Below are positions 8,178-16,446 of a stretch of DNA of 64,000 nt, one piece after another. The notes beneath the pieces were generated by a model that saw only the letters and a list, made by a program, of their open reading frames with translations, made no database searches and was not told the DNA's origin. The DNA comes from Thraustochytrium sp. TN22 (taxonomy: Eukaryota > Sar > Bigyra > Thraustochytrida > Thraustochytriidae), in NCBI GenBank assembly GCA_013306675.1, contig JABLUY010000060.1, forward strand, positions 62,001-126,000. Direction: 5' to 3'. Position 1 is the first letter of the stretch; every line of letters begins with the position of its first letter. Made by a program: the position numbers and the translations under genes.

Positions 8178-9761
8178 TTAGAGCATGTCGCTCTCCTCGG
8201 CCATGAGGGTCTCGATGTCCTCGTCCGCGACACCGGCGCGCTTCATGCGCTCGCGCAGCACCTGAGGCTGGACGTTGACAGCCCACTTGGCGCCGCCGCC
8301 GTTCGTGGCGCGGCCGCTGATGCGCGATGGGCGCTCGGCAGCGGCACCGAGAATGAAGCCATCGGCGTCGACGGGCTCGTCTTCGTCAAGCTCGCCCTCG
8401 GCGTCCGAGGCAGCACTGAGGCGCTTGCTGATGCGCCGGCTGAGCGAGCGCTTCGTGGTGGCGGCGCCGCGCATCTTAGCGAGCACCGGGTTGCCCTTGG
8501 AGCCGCCCTTGGAGTAGACGTCGAGCTGCTTACGCAGCATCGCGTCCTTCTCTTCGGAGTGGCGGCGCTCCTCCTCCTTCATCGCAAGGTAGGCCTCGCG
8601 ATCCTCCTGGGACATGGCGGCGATCTTGGCCTTCTCGCGACGCTCAGCCTCCTCCGCGTCGCGGTGCGCCTGCTCCACGGCGCTGAGCTCCTCCTCCTCC
8701 TCGTGGTCATCGTGTGCGGCGCGCGTTGCGTCCTCATCTGCGTCGCCCGTGTCGTCAATCTTGCCGCTCATGGCTTCCTCGCGTGCACGCTTCTCACCTT
8801 CCACAATCGCTTCGGCAGGGTCCGGGTACTCCTCGATGAGCTCCTCGAAAAGAATGGACTTGTCCTTGCCCGCGTACTCCTCCAAGAGCTTGTCGACCTC
8901 GCCGACGCGGTGCGGCGCATGCTCCTCCAGGAACTGCTTGAGAATGGCGCGGTCCACGCCATCCTCGTCGCCGTCGGCCACGGCCATGGCCAGGTCCTCG
9001 TTCACGAAGCCGTTCTCCTCGTCCTCCTCCGCGTGCTCCTCCTCGTCCTCGTCGTCGTCGAAGTGTTCGGCCTCGGCCGCGGCCGCAGCTGCCTCGGCCT
9101 CCTCCTCGTGATCCTCCTCGACTTCTTCCTCGTGCTCCTCCTCCTCCTCGTCCTCCGGGACGGGAGCCACCTCCTCCTCGTGCTCCTCCTCAGCAGCAGC
9201 CTCGGCGGCCGCCTCGATCTCCGCAACCTCCTCCTCCTCGGCGGCCTCTTCCTCCTCGTAGTCGTCCTCCTCCTCCTCAATGACCTGCTCCACCATCTCC
9301 GACACCTTGAGCGCCTTGGCGGCGGCCGCCAGCTGCTGCTTCTCCGAGGCGTGCGGGTCGCGCACCGCGGCAGCCGTACGGGCCTGATGCTCCGCGACGG
9401 CGCGAATGACCTGCTTGGCCGTGTCGGGGCTCACCGAGGGGTCAAAGACGCGGGACACGTTGCGCTGGTTCTTGGTGGCCACCAGCGCGAGCGCGCGGCT
9501 CGTCATGTTGTACCTCTTGGCGCGCTCCTGCGCCGCCAGCACCGCGGCGCGGTCCTGCTGCTCCTGCTCCTTCTGGTCGCGCACCGACTTGATCGCCAGC
9601 GCGCGCAGCGTCATGTTGTACCTCGCGGCGCGCGCGCGCGCGATCTTCACCGCCTGCCGCTGCTTCTCGCGCTCCTCGCGCAGCTTGCGCGCCTGCGCCT
9701 CCGGCGTCAGCGGCGTCGCCGTCGCCTCCAGCGCCTTGATGCGGTCCCGCACGGACGTCAT
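8178..9761 (-). CDS. Acidic coiled-coil protein of unknown function
   Basis: This encodes 527 residues from the ATG at 9761. I recognise no named family. The N-terminal third is basic and helical with a duplicated element, ARYNMTLRALA (residue ~43) and KRYNMTSRALA (~80). Residues ~150-260 are almost entirely Glu/Asp/Ala. Around residues 272-315 lies LKQFLEEHAPHRVGEVDKLL followed by EEYAGKDKSILFEELIEEY. This resembles a short 'NPEKVGEVDxLLxKYxGxExxLFxxLxxKYG'-type motif that I know from many protist proteins, some of them ciliary; that comparison is from memory. A charged helical stretch (QEDREAYLAMKEEERRHSEE) and a conserved-looking C-terminus (RERMKRAGVADEDIETLMAE) follow. A cytoskeletal or scaffold role is possible but unproven. 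Confidence 0.75.
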   Translation of the reverse strand: MTSVRDRIKALEATATPLTPEAQARKLREEREKQRQAVKIARARAARYNMTLRALAIKSVRDQKEQEQQDRAAVLAAQERAKRYNMTSRALALVATKNQRNVSRVFDPSVSPDTAKQVIRAVAEHQARTAAAVRDPHASEKQQLAAAAKALKVSEMVEQVIEEEEDDYEEEEAAEEEEVAEIEAAAEAAAEEEHEEEVAPVPEDEEEEEHEEEVEEDHEEEAEAAAAAAEAEHFDDDEDEEEHAEEDEENGFVNEDLAMAVADGDEDGVDRAILKQFLEEHAPHRVGEVDKLLEEYAGKDKSILFEELIEEYPDPAEAIVEGEKRAREEAMSGKIDDTGDADEDATRAAHDDHEEEEELSAVEQAHRDAEEAERREKAKIAAMSQEDREAYLAMKEEERRHSEEKDAMLRKQLDVYSKGGSKGNPVLAKMRGAATTKRSLSRRISKRLSAASDAEGELDEDEPVDADGFILGAAAERPSRISGRATNGGGAKWAVNVQPQVLRERMKRAGVADEDIETLMAEESDML

Positions 9762-11428
9762 CCTGCTGCCTGCGCGCGGCCCCGCCGCCCCGCTGCTGCC
9801 GCCCGCTGCGCTGCGCCGCGCTGCACTCACTGCCTGCCGCCCGCGCGCGACGAGTCTCGAGCAAGCAAGCCCCCGCGCGCCGGGCCGTGCGCCGCTCTGC
9901 TGTTTGCTGCCCGCGCGCGGCGCTGCCCTCCTCCGAGTCGCGCGCGCGCCCGCGCGTGCCGGCCGCGCCGGCCTGGCTGTAGTGCCGCCGCGGAGTGCGC
10001 AAGTGGGCCGCGCCGCGCGCAAGTGGGCCGCCGCCCTTGCAGGAGCCGCCTTTCCCGACTTGCCTCGCGGCGCGTGCACCCACTGGCGACTCAACCTACT
10101 ACCCCCGCGCACACACGCTCTACAGGCCTACTAGCAGCTCTAGCCTAGCTCCTAGGCCCTAGGCCGGCGGGCTGCTGACAGCCAGAAAGAAATTACTCTT
10201 TGTGAGCTGAGGCACTGGTTGCGCTGCGCTGCGCCGCGCTGCACGCACTGCCAGTGCGCGGTGCAGTCGCTGCAGTGCAGCGCACTGGCCGCCCCGCGAG
10301 CGGGGGACCGCGCAGCTCCGCAAGCCGGACGAGCGCGGCGCCTCGGAGCGGGCCGCCGTGGACTCGTGGAGTGGACTCGGCGGCGTGCACTCCTTCTTTC
10401 TGTTTTTTTAGAAGGAAGGAAGGAAGGAAGGAAGAGCCCGCCAGCCAGAAGAGAGAATTTCGATGGTGCAGTGATGCCTTCTGCAGAATCCAGTCTCGAT
10501 GGGAATCTGGGGAGGAACGGGAGAGAGGGAAGTGCGGGGAGTGAAGGGAAGGCTACGCAAGTTTGCAGGGCGAATCGGACGTTCGAATCGCACTTGAACG
10601 TCCGAATCAGCCTGGGAAGCCTGGGAAGCTTCGCAAGGTCGGGGCGCAAGGTCAAGGTCGACTCGAGCGAACTTCAAGTTCAAGTTGAAAGGCCCGGCTG
10701 CTGTTGCCCTCAAGGCTGCTTCAACTTGGCTAGCTAGAGGCCCAGACGGAGGAGTGAATGCCTTCAATACGGGTCCATCCCGGCGGCCAACCCGAGCTTG
10801 CATCTCAGGCTGTACGCCTACTCCTACACTCCAGCGGCCATGTGTAACAGGAGCGTCGCGGCTCGCCGCCAAGTCTTTCGTCTTCGCCGTCATCCTCGTC
10901 GTCTGGACTTTGCAGCGCTCGCCAACCAACGGCATTTCGCTCTTTCTCTCAGCGGCAGACCCTCGGCAGAGGCGGTGGCACCGGGCCGGCCCCGTCGTGG
11001 CGTGCGTGATCTCCCTTTTCCGCGCTTTCCGCCACCGTCCAAGTCTGGCTGGCTCAGGCTGGCTCAGAAAGCGGCGACAGAAGAAGCGCCTTCGGCGGCG
11101 GGAAGCTCGTCCGACGTAAGGCCGCTACTAAGGCGCCACTGGGGATGATCGGACACGTCGCGCAGCCAGGCAGGCAGTGCAGCCCTCGCCAAGACTCGTC
11201 AGTCACGGTGTCCTGACAGGGCCGTGCGAGTCGTGACAACGCGGCTTGCGTCTGCGCCGGGTCCAAGGCTGCAAGCAGCGGTGGAGTGCCTGTCCGCCGA
11301 GCGACCGCCTTTGGGCTCGCGGCGGCCGTGCCGACTTCGGGAGTGGCACCGGCACACGACACGCGACCAGAGTCCCTCGCGACTCACACGGGCGCGGCGC
11401 GGCGCGGCGCGGCGCGTAGCGGCGGCAA
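9762..11428. promoter_or_regulatory. Long divergent spacer, acidic protein / Nudix gene
   Basis: This 1,667-base head-to-head spacer has only GC-driven open frames, none with a recognisable product. It carries CTAG-rich sequence at 10128-10160 (TAGCAGCTCTAGCCTAGCTC), GCAGTGCAGCGCACTGG near 10268-10285, a GGAA run near 10410-10430, an inverted repeat at 10575-10605, and (GGCGC)5 at 11391-11415 just before the Nudix start. Confidence 0.45.
10575..10605. repeat. Inverted repeat with 10-base arms
   Basis: TCGGACGTTC (10575-10584) and its exact reverse complement GAACGTCCGA (10596-10605) flank an 11-base spacer. It lies in the divergent gap and has no T run, so it does not look like a terminator. 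Confidence 0.8.
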
Positions 11429-12451
11429 ATGCGGTTGGCGGCGCGGGCGGGCAGCGCGAGCATGGCGTCGGTGGCACGGCAGCAAAGCGGGGCGGCGCAG
11501 ACGCCGCGCGTGTCCTCGTCCGTGGTGCTGCTGCGGCGCAAACCGGAGTCGTCGCCGGCGCCGTCGCGCGGAGAGCGGACAGGGCTTACGCTGGGGTCGC
11601 TCGCCGCGGCGGAGAATGACTTCGAGGTGCTGCTCGCGCAGCGGTCGTCCAAGATGAAGGCCTTCTCGTCCATGTTCGTCTTCCCCGGCGGCGTGGCCGA
11701 GAGCGGCGACGCGGACGTTGCCGCGGCCTACGGCGGCGAGGCCAGCGACGAGGACGCTGCCGCCAAGCTCACTGGCATTCGCGAGCTCTTCGAGGAGGCT
11801 GGCGTGCTGCTCACGGCCGAGCCGGGCCAGCGCCGAGCGCAGGCCGTCGTCATGCCCAAGGACGAGACGCAGCGCTGGCAAAAGCGCGTGCACGCGGACG
11901 CGGCCGAGTTCGAGGTCTTGCTTCGCGAGTGCGGCCGCGCGCCGGCGCTCTCGGCGCTGCACAGCTGGGTCACCTTCATCACACCCACCTTCGAGAAGCG
12001 CCGTTTCCGCACCGCCTTTTTCGTGGCCGTCGTCGACGACGCTGAGATCTCGCTCGACGGCGGCGAGACCGTGCGCTACGTCTGGGCATCGCCTCGCCGC
12101 GCGCTCGACCTCAATGCGGCCGGCGAGATGGCGCTCCTCCCGCCCCAGTACTACGTGCTCACCGGCCTCAGCGAGCACGCCAAGGTTGACGACCTGCTCG
12201 GTGCCTTGCCGGACCGCAAGCCGCTCTTGCCCATACTGCCCCACGCCATTCAGACTGGCAGCGACAAGCTCATCACGCTGGTCTACCCGGGCGACGAGGA
12301 CCACCCGGACTACCCGGGCGCCAAGGGCGACCTCCGTCGCATCGCCTGCCCCATGCCTATGGGCGAGGGCAGCTACAAGTGGATTTGCAACCTCCGCGCG
12401 GAGCCGACGATCGAGTCATGGCGCCCGCCTTCGGCCCCTTCGTCCCTCTGA
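11429..12451 (+). CDS. NUDT19: Nudix hydrolase, NUDT19-like (probable CoA diphosphatase)
   Basis: This encodes 340 residues from the ATG at 11429; an in-frame ATG at 11462 is an alternative. It opens with SSVVLLRRKP, then LLAQRSSKMKAFSSMFVFPG. The latter fits the CoA-recognition motif of the NUDT7/8/19 group (LLTxRSx3Rx3Gx3FPGG), with Lys for Arg and Ser for Gly. The Nudix box is split by a ~25-residue insert, as in NUDT19, and completed by RELFEEAGVLL (R118, E119, E122, E123, G125). Later blocks HSWVTFITPTFEKRRFRTAFF and LLPPQYYVL also match this subfamily. Such enzymes cleave CoA and acyl-CoA to phosphopantetheine and 3',5'-ADP in peroxisomes. The last residues are Ser-Ser-Leu, a weak peroxisomal-signal-like tripeptide. 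Substrate assignment is inference. Confidence 0.85.
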   Translation: MRLAARAGSASMASVARQQSGAAQTPRVSSSVVLLRRKPESSPAPSRGERTGLTLGSLAAAENDFEVLLAQRSSKMKAFSSMFVFPGGVAESGDADVAAAYGGEASDEDAAAKLTGIRELFEEAGVLLTAEPGQRRAQAVVMPKDETQRWQKRVHADAAEFEVLLRECGRAPALSALHSWVTFITPTFEKRRFRTAFFVAVVDDAEISLDGGETVRYVWASPRRALDLNAAGEMALLPPQYYVLTGLSEHAKVDDLLGALPDRKPLLPILPHAIQTGSDKLITLVYPGDEDHPDYPGAKGDLRRIACPMPMGEGSYKWICNLRAEPTIESWRPPSAPSSL

Positions 12452-13150
12452 CTCTTCGTTTGCTCTCTTTCCTGAGCGGACCAGCAACTGCATGATGGAG
12501 AACATCACTCACTCCCTACCTAGGCTGCACCGAGCGGGCCTGCGGCGTTTGCCAGGCTTCCTTCCGCCCTACTCGGACTCGAATTTTGTTGCGAGAGCGA
12601 GAGCGAGAGCGAGAGCGAGAGAGAGAGGATTTCACGCACGTTTACGTGCCACAACTCAGGCTGCCGGGGCCTTTCTCTATATCCAGGTGGGCGCCCCGAC
12701 CGGGCCGGCCAGACCTGCTTCCTTTTTTTGCGACCGACGTTCTTCACGCTGCTTGCACATCATCTTTCTTTTTTACATCCGATTGTGGCCGGCTGGCCGC
12801 TCGCCAAGGCTTGACCGCCAACAGCCCGGCCCGGCCCCGATCCTGCTCGCTAGTAGTTGGAGCTCAGAACCTTGCTTCGTCAGTAGAGTCGTGGAGTTGC
12901 CTTGTTCACTTTTGTCACACCTGCTTCAGTTTTGATTTTTTTAGATCAATGGAGCTACTTGCACATCATCCTTTTCAAATTTAAATTTCGGAGGTTTCCG
13001 GGCCGACTAGCCGCTCGCCATCGCTTGACCGCCAGCAACAGCCCAGCCCGGGCCCGCCCCTGCTAGCTAGCTAGCTAGCTAGCTGGAGCTGAGAGCTTTA
13101 TGCTTCGCTAGGAGTAGGAATCACGAAGTCGCCTCGTCGCTCATTGATAT
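12452..13150. other. Spacer between convergent genes, with tandem duplication
   Basis: This 699-base tail-to-tail spacer has a GAGAGC / GA run at about 12591-12628 and a diverged ~206-base tandem duplication from 12752. (CTAG)5 lies at 13063-13082. No gene is visible in it. Confidence 0.65.
12752..13140. repeat. Diverged ~206-base tandem duplication
   Basis: Both copies begin CTTGCACATCATC (12752 and 12958). Both share, in order, CCGCTCGCCA, GCTTGACCGCCA, CAACAGCCC, GGAGCT and a CTTCGT/CTTCGC block. Copy 2 has gained a CTAG run where copy 1 has GCTAGTAGTT. Confidence 0.75.
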
Positions 13151-14890
13151 TCACTGGCCCATCGCAGCGCCGAGCCGCCGCGCTGAGCTACGGGAAGCGC
13201 GGTCGCTGCGGTGCAGGCCGAGCTGCTCACGCACCCAGCTCCGGTACACCGTGAGACTCTCGCACATCACCGCCATGCCGTTCATGTACGAGTCGGCGTG
13301 CGGGACGTGCGGGGCGTACTCGACCTGCGTCGGCGGCCGCACCAACGCGAACTGCAGGTGCACCGCAGCAGCCTCGACGCCCTCCTTCTCCTCCAGCTCC
13401 AGGCGCGGGACCTCAATCTCACGGCCCGCGAGCCTGCCGGCGTACGCGCGGGAGCTGACCGGACTGGTCACGACCGAGCGCTTCGGCGCCCGACGCGTCA
13501 TGGTCTCGGCCTTTTTCTCTTCCTCCTCCTCCACCTCGCCCTGCGCCGCCTTCTCTTCCTCGCTGGCCTTGTCTTCGGCCTGGTTCCTGCCGGTCCAGTC
13601 CGTGCGCCGGTACACGTAGCAGCGGTGTTGCTCGCCCGAGCCGGCCATCTTGGTCGGCACAAAGTCCACGAGCGCGAGCGAAAAGCCGTACTGCTCCAGG
13701 GTCTTGGGCTTGTCAAAGCAGATAAAGTACTCGGCCGTGCTGCTTGCGTGGAAGCTGCGCGCCACTGCGCGCATGGCCTCGGGCGGGAAGCCGCGGTTGA
13801 AGCTGTACACGTGCGTGGTGGGCTCAAAGGTCGCCATGTCCGTCACGTTCGCATGCGCGAAGAACACCTTTTGCGCGTACTGCTTGAGCGTGCGCTCCGT
13901 CAGACACTGGTCCAGGAGGTGAATCGACTGCCACCAGCGACCGCCGATGAGCTCCACGCCGAGGGACTGCCGCACCCCAGGGCTGATGGCCACATGAAAA
14001 TTCGGCTTGCCCAGGCCGGCGCCGATGTCCATGAAGACCGAGTCCGTGCCCATGCCACACTGCGCCACGAGCACGTCCACGACGCGCTGGAAGCTCTCCT
14101 GCGTGATCTCGCCATAGATGGCGCCGCCCGCGCCGCCGCCGCCCAGTGCGCCCGTCTTTTTGCGAATCAGCGAGTACAGCATCTTGAGGTGTATCTTGCG
14201 GTCCAGCGCTTCGTATGCCTCCTTCTCCTGTGCGCTCGACGTCTTCACCTGGAGGGTCTTGGCGTTGGCCGATGACCGGAATACCTCGTGCAGACGCGGC
14301 TTGACCGCAGAGGAGGACGAGGCCGCGCCGGCGTCCTCGTCGCCGCGCGCCGGCTCCAGCGTGCGCGGCTTACGGAGCGAGGCCGCCGGGGTCGTCTTGC
14401 GCCCCGGTTGGATTGGCGACGCGTGCAGCGGCGTGCCAGACCCGGTCAGGCTCTTGCGTACGCGAGACGTGTCAGGCGAGCGGAAGGACGATGCAGGCGC
14501 GGTCGGGGCCGATTTGCGGGGCGTCGTTGGCGCTGTGGGTGCCGGCGACTTGGCGTTGCCCGGCGAGGACGAGGACGAGGACGAGGAGGACGCGCCAGCC
14601 GCCGCCGCATGCGTCACCGGCACAACCTTGCGCGGTGAGGTGAACGTTGACTGCGCAGCGCTCTGCACACGCGAGCGTCGCGCAGGCTTGCGAGCGGCAC
14701 CGCGCGCCGCTGCTGCCTTGGCCTTGGCCTTGGCCTTGAGCAGCACCTTGGGTTTCTCCTCCTGCGGCTGCTGGTCGTTGTTTTGCTGCTTTTCCTGCCG
14801 CCCCTGCTGCTGCGCGTGCTGCGCCTCTGCCGAGGCGGCAGCAGTGCGCGCGGCGGCAGCGGCGCGCGTGGCTCCCCTCGTGCGCGGCAT
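13151..14890 (-). CDS. DOT1: DOT1-like histone lysine methyltransferase
   Basis: This encodes 579 residues from the ATG at 14890. The first ~225 residues are Ala/Gln-rich, basic and Ser/Pro-rich, consistent with a disordered nuclear region. A Rossmann-type SAM methyltransferase domain of DOT1 type follows: YGEITQESFQRVVDVL (~258), motif I VFMDIGAGLGKPNFHVA (~285), LGVELIGGRW, then FNRGFPPEAM (~364) at the place of the DOT1 N-x-x-F substrate loop, and AEYFICFDKP. DOT1 enzymes methylate H3K79 on nucleosomes. Here motif I reads GAGLGKPNF rather than the usual GSGVGQ, so the protein is a divergent member and another substrate is possible. An acidic linker and a C-terminal tail (~510-579) match nothing I know. 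Confidence 0.72.
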   Translation of the reverse strand: MPRTRGATRAAAAARTAAASAEAQHAQQQGRQEKQQNNDQQPQEEKPKVLLKAKAKAKAAAARGAARKPARRSRVQSAAQSTFTSPRKVVPVTHAAAAGASSSSSSSSSPGNAKSPAPTAPTTPRKSAPTAPASSFRSPDTSRVRKSLTGSGTPLHASPIQPGRKTTPAASLRKPRTLEPARGDEDAGAASSSSAVKPRLHEVFRSSANAKTLQVKTSSAQEKEAYEALDRKIHLKMLYSLIRKKTGALGGGGAGGAIYGEITQESFQRVVDVLVAQCGMGTDSVFMDIGAGLGKPNFHVAISPGVRQSLGVELIGGRWWQSIHLLDQCLTERTLKQYAQKVFFAHANVTDMATFEPTTHVYSFNRGFPPEAMRAVARSFHASSTAEYFICFDKPKTLEQYGFSLALVDFVPTKMAGSGEQHRCYVYRRTDWTGRNQAEDKASEEEKAAQGEVEEEEEKKAETMTRRAPKRSVVTSPVSSRAYAGRLAGREIEVPRLELEEKEGVEAAAVHLQFALVRPPTQVEYAPHVPHADSYMNGMAVMCESLTVYRSWVREQLGLHRSDRASRSSARRLGAAMGQ

Positions 14891-16446
14891 CTTGTTCGGC
14901 CTTCGCACGCTTGCTTGGATGCAGGGCACCGCGACGATTGCAATGGAGGTTTGCCCTCCGCTCACGCCTCGCGGCCGCTCAATCTTGCCCGCCGCCACCG
15001 TTTGGACGTCTGCTTCGTGCCCCACTCGGTGGTTAGCCCGCGCGCGCGAACGGGCGGCCGTGCGCTGCTCTCGGAGTCTCGCTCTGCTGCCTACCGCTTG
15101 CGCACAGCGCGCAGCACGCCGCTCCGGCCCGGCCGCCCGTCTGCCTGCGCCTGTCCGCACGCCGCGCGAGGCGCGTCGCAAGGGCCGCACGCAGCCCTCG
15201 CCTAGGCCGCTGCCCCGGCCGGCGCCCGCTCGCCCGCCCGCTCGCCCGCGCGCCCGCTCGCACTGCGCGGCGCAGCGCAGCGCAGCGCCTCGCAGCGTCC
15301 GAGCATGGTTCGCAAGTGGGGCGCGCCGAGCTCACCGTGCGCCGCGGGGTCAGGCTGCGCCTCTGCGCCGCGCTTGCGCCGCGCCGCCCTCCGCCGCGCG
15401 CCACTGCCGACGGGCCCGCGCGCCCTTGCCGCCGCGCGCGCGGGCGGTTTCCCCACCTCGTTTGAATTTTCAAACCGCCGTGGAGAGGGGGCCCACGGGG
15501 GCAGTCTGGACGTCGAGGTGTGGGGCGAGATCTTCCCCTGGCGGCTGGGCGTCGGGGGACTCGGGCGAGCCCTCGCGCGGCGACGACGCGGCGACGACGC
15601 GGCGACCCGCGCGGCTCCTGGGTGCAAGACGGGAAATGGTCAGGACTCATCATGGCCTGGCGGTTGTGCTGCTTCACAGGATGCCTACTGCTTCACAGGA
15701 TGCCTATTAGACGAGTCGCAGACGACGTGCAGCACGTCGGCGGTCAGTCAGCGAGAGCATCCTCGGTCTCACCTGCCCGTCTACGCGCGTCTGATCGAGA
15801 TCCTCGGACATCTTGTGTTTTTGAAGAAGAAGAAAAGGGGCTGTGTGATGGAGCTGCGGCCGGCCTTGCGATGAGACGGATACGACAGCTGAGCAGCGAT
15901 GCCAGCCAAGGCCTAGCTCCAGAGCTAGGCTCAGCAGCTTGAGCAGCCGCGGCGAGTCCGACGTGAGTCCGACGTGGGAAAATTGGTGAACAGGTCCGCA
16001 CAGAAAGGGTGTGCGTGGGTCCAATTTGCCCGCAAATCAGCGGACGATAGAAGTTAGAAGATCAAAACGCGAGGGGCGCGGCGGCAGCGGCAGCAGCAGC
16101 GGAGGCGCGCGCGGCAGCGCTGCGGCGCTGCGCGCGGACGCGGCAGCGGCGACGGGCGCAGCGCGGCGCGGCGCGGCGCGGCGCGGCGCGGCGCGGCAGC
16201 GCGGCCCGAGCGAGGCCGCCTGCCAGGCAGGGCAGGGCGCGGGGCAAGCAACGTCGAGCGGCGCGCGCGACGGCGGCGCGCGCGGAGGCAACAGCAGCGG
16301 CGGCGGTAGCTGCGGCGGCAGCCGCACTGCAGACGTACGTACGCAAGCGCGTGCGTCACGTTCCCTTGCCCGTGCGCTAGTTGTGGAGGGCGAGCGACCG
16401 GCGTGGCGCACCGCGCAACGGCGACCAAGTAGAAAGAATAAAGAGG
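14891..16446. promoter_or_regulatory. Long divergent spacer, DOT1-like / CNOT10
   Basis: This 1,556-base head-to-head spacer has several GC-driven open frames, none with recognisable sequence. It contains GCGCA repeats near 15265-15295, an exact 19-base tandem duplication at 15669-15706, and a run of about seven GGCGC pentamers at about 16161-16197, 250 bases before the CNOT10 start. Confidence 0.45.
15669..15706. repeat. Exact 19-base tandem duplication
   Basis: CTGCTTCACAGGATGCCTA occurs twice without a gap, at 15669-15687 and 15688-15706, in the divergent spacer upstream of CNOT10. Confidence 0.9.

Noticed and set aside
8091-10148. Long plus-strand frame of 685 codons opposite the acidic coiled-coil gene
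   Set aside because: It is the antisense reading of a Glu/Ala-rich, GC-rich gene. The product is Leu/Val low complexity with no domain, and the minus-strand frame has a coherent protein.
10571-10605. tRNA-like GTTCGAATC sequence
   Set aside because: The bases flanking the would-be T loop do not pair and no acceptor or anticodon stem can be drawn. The inverted repeat explains it better.
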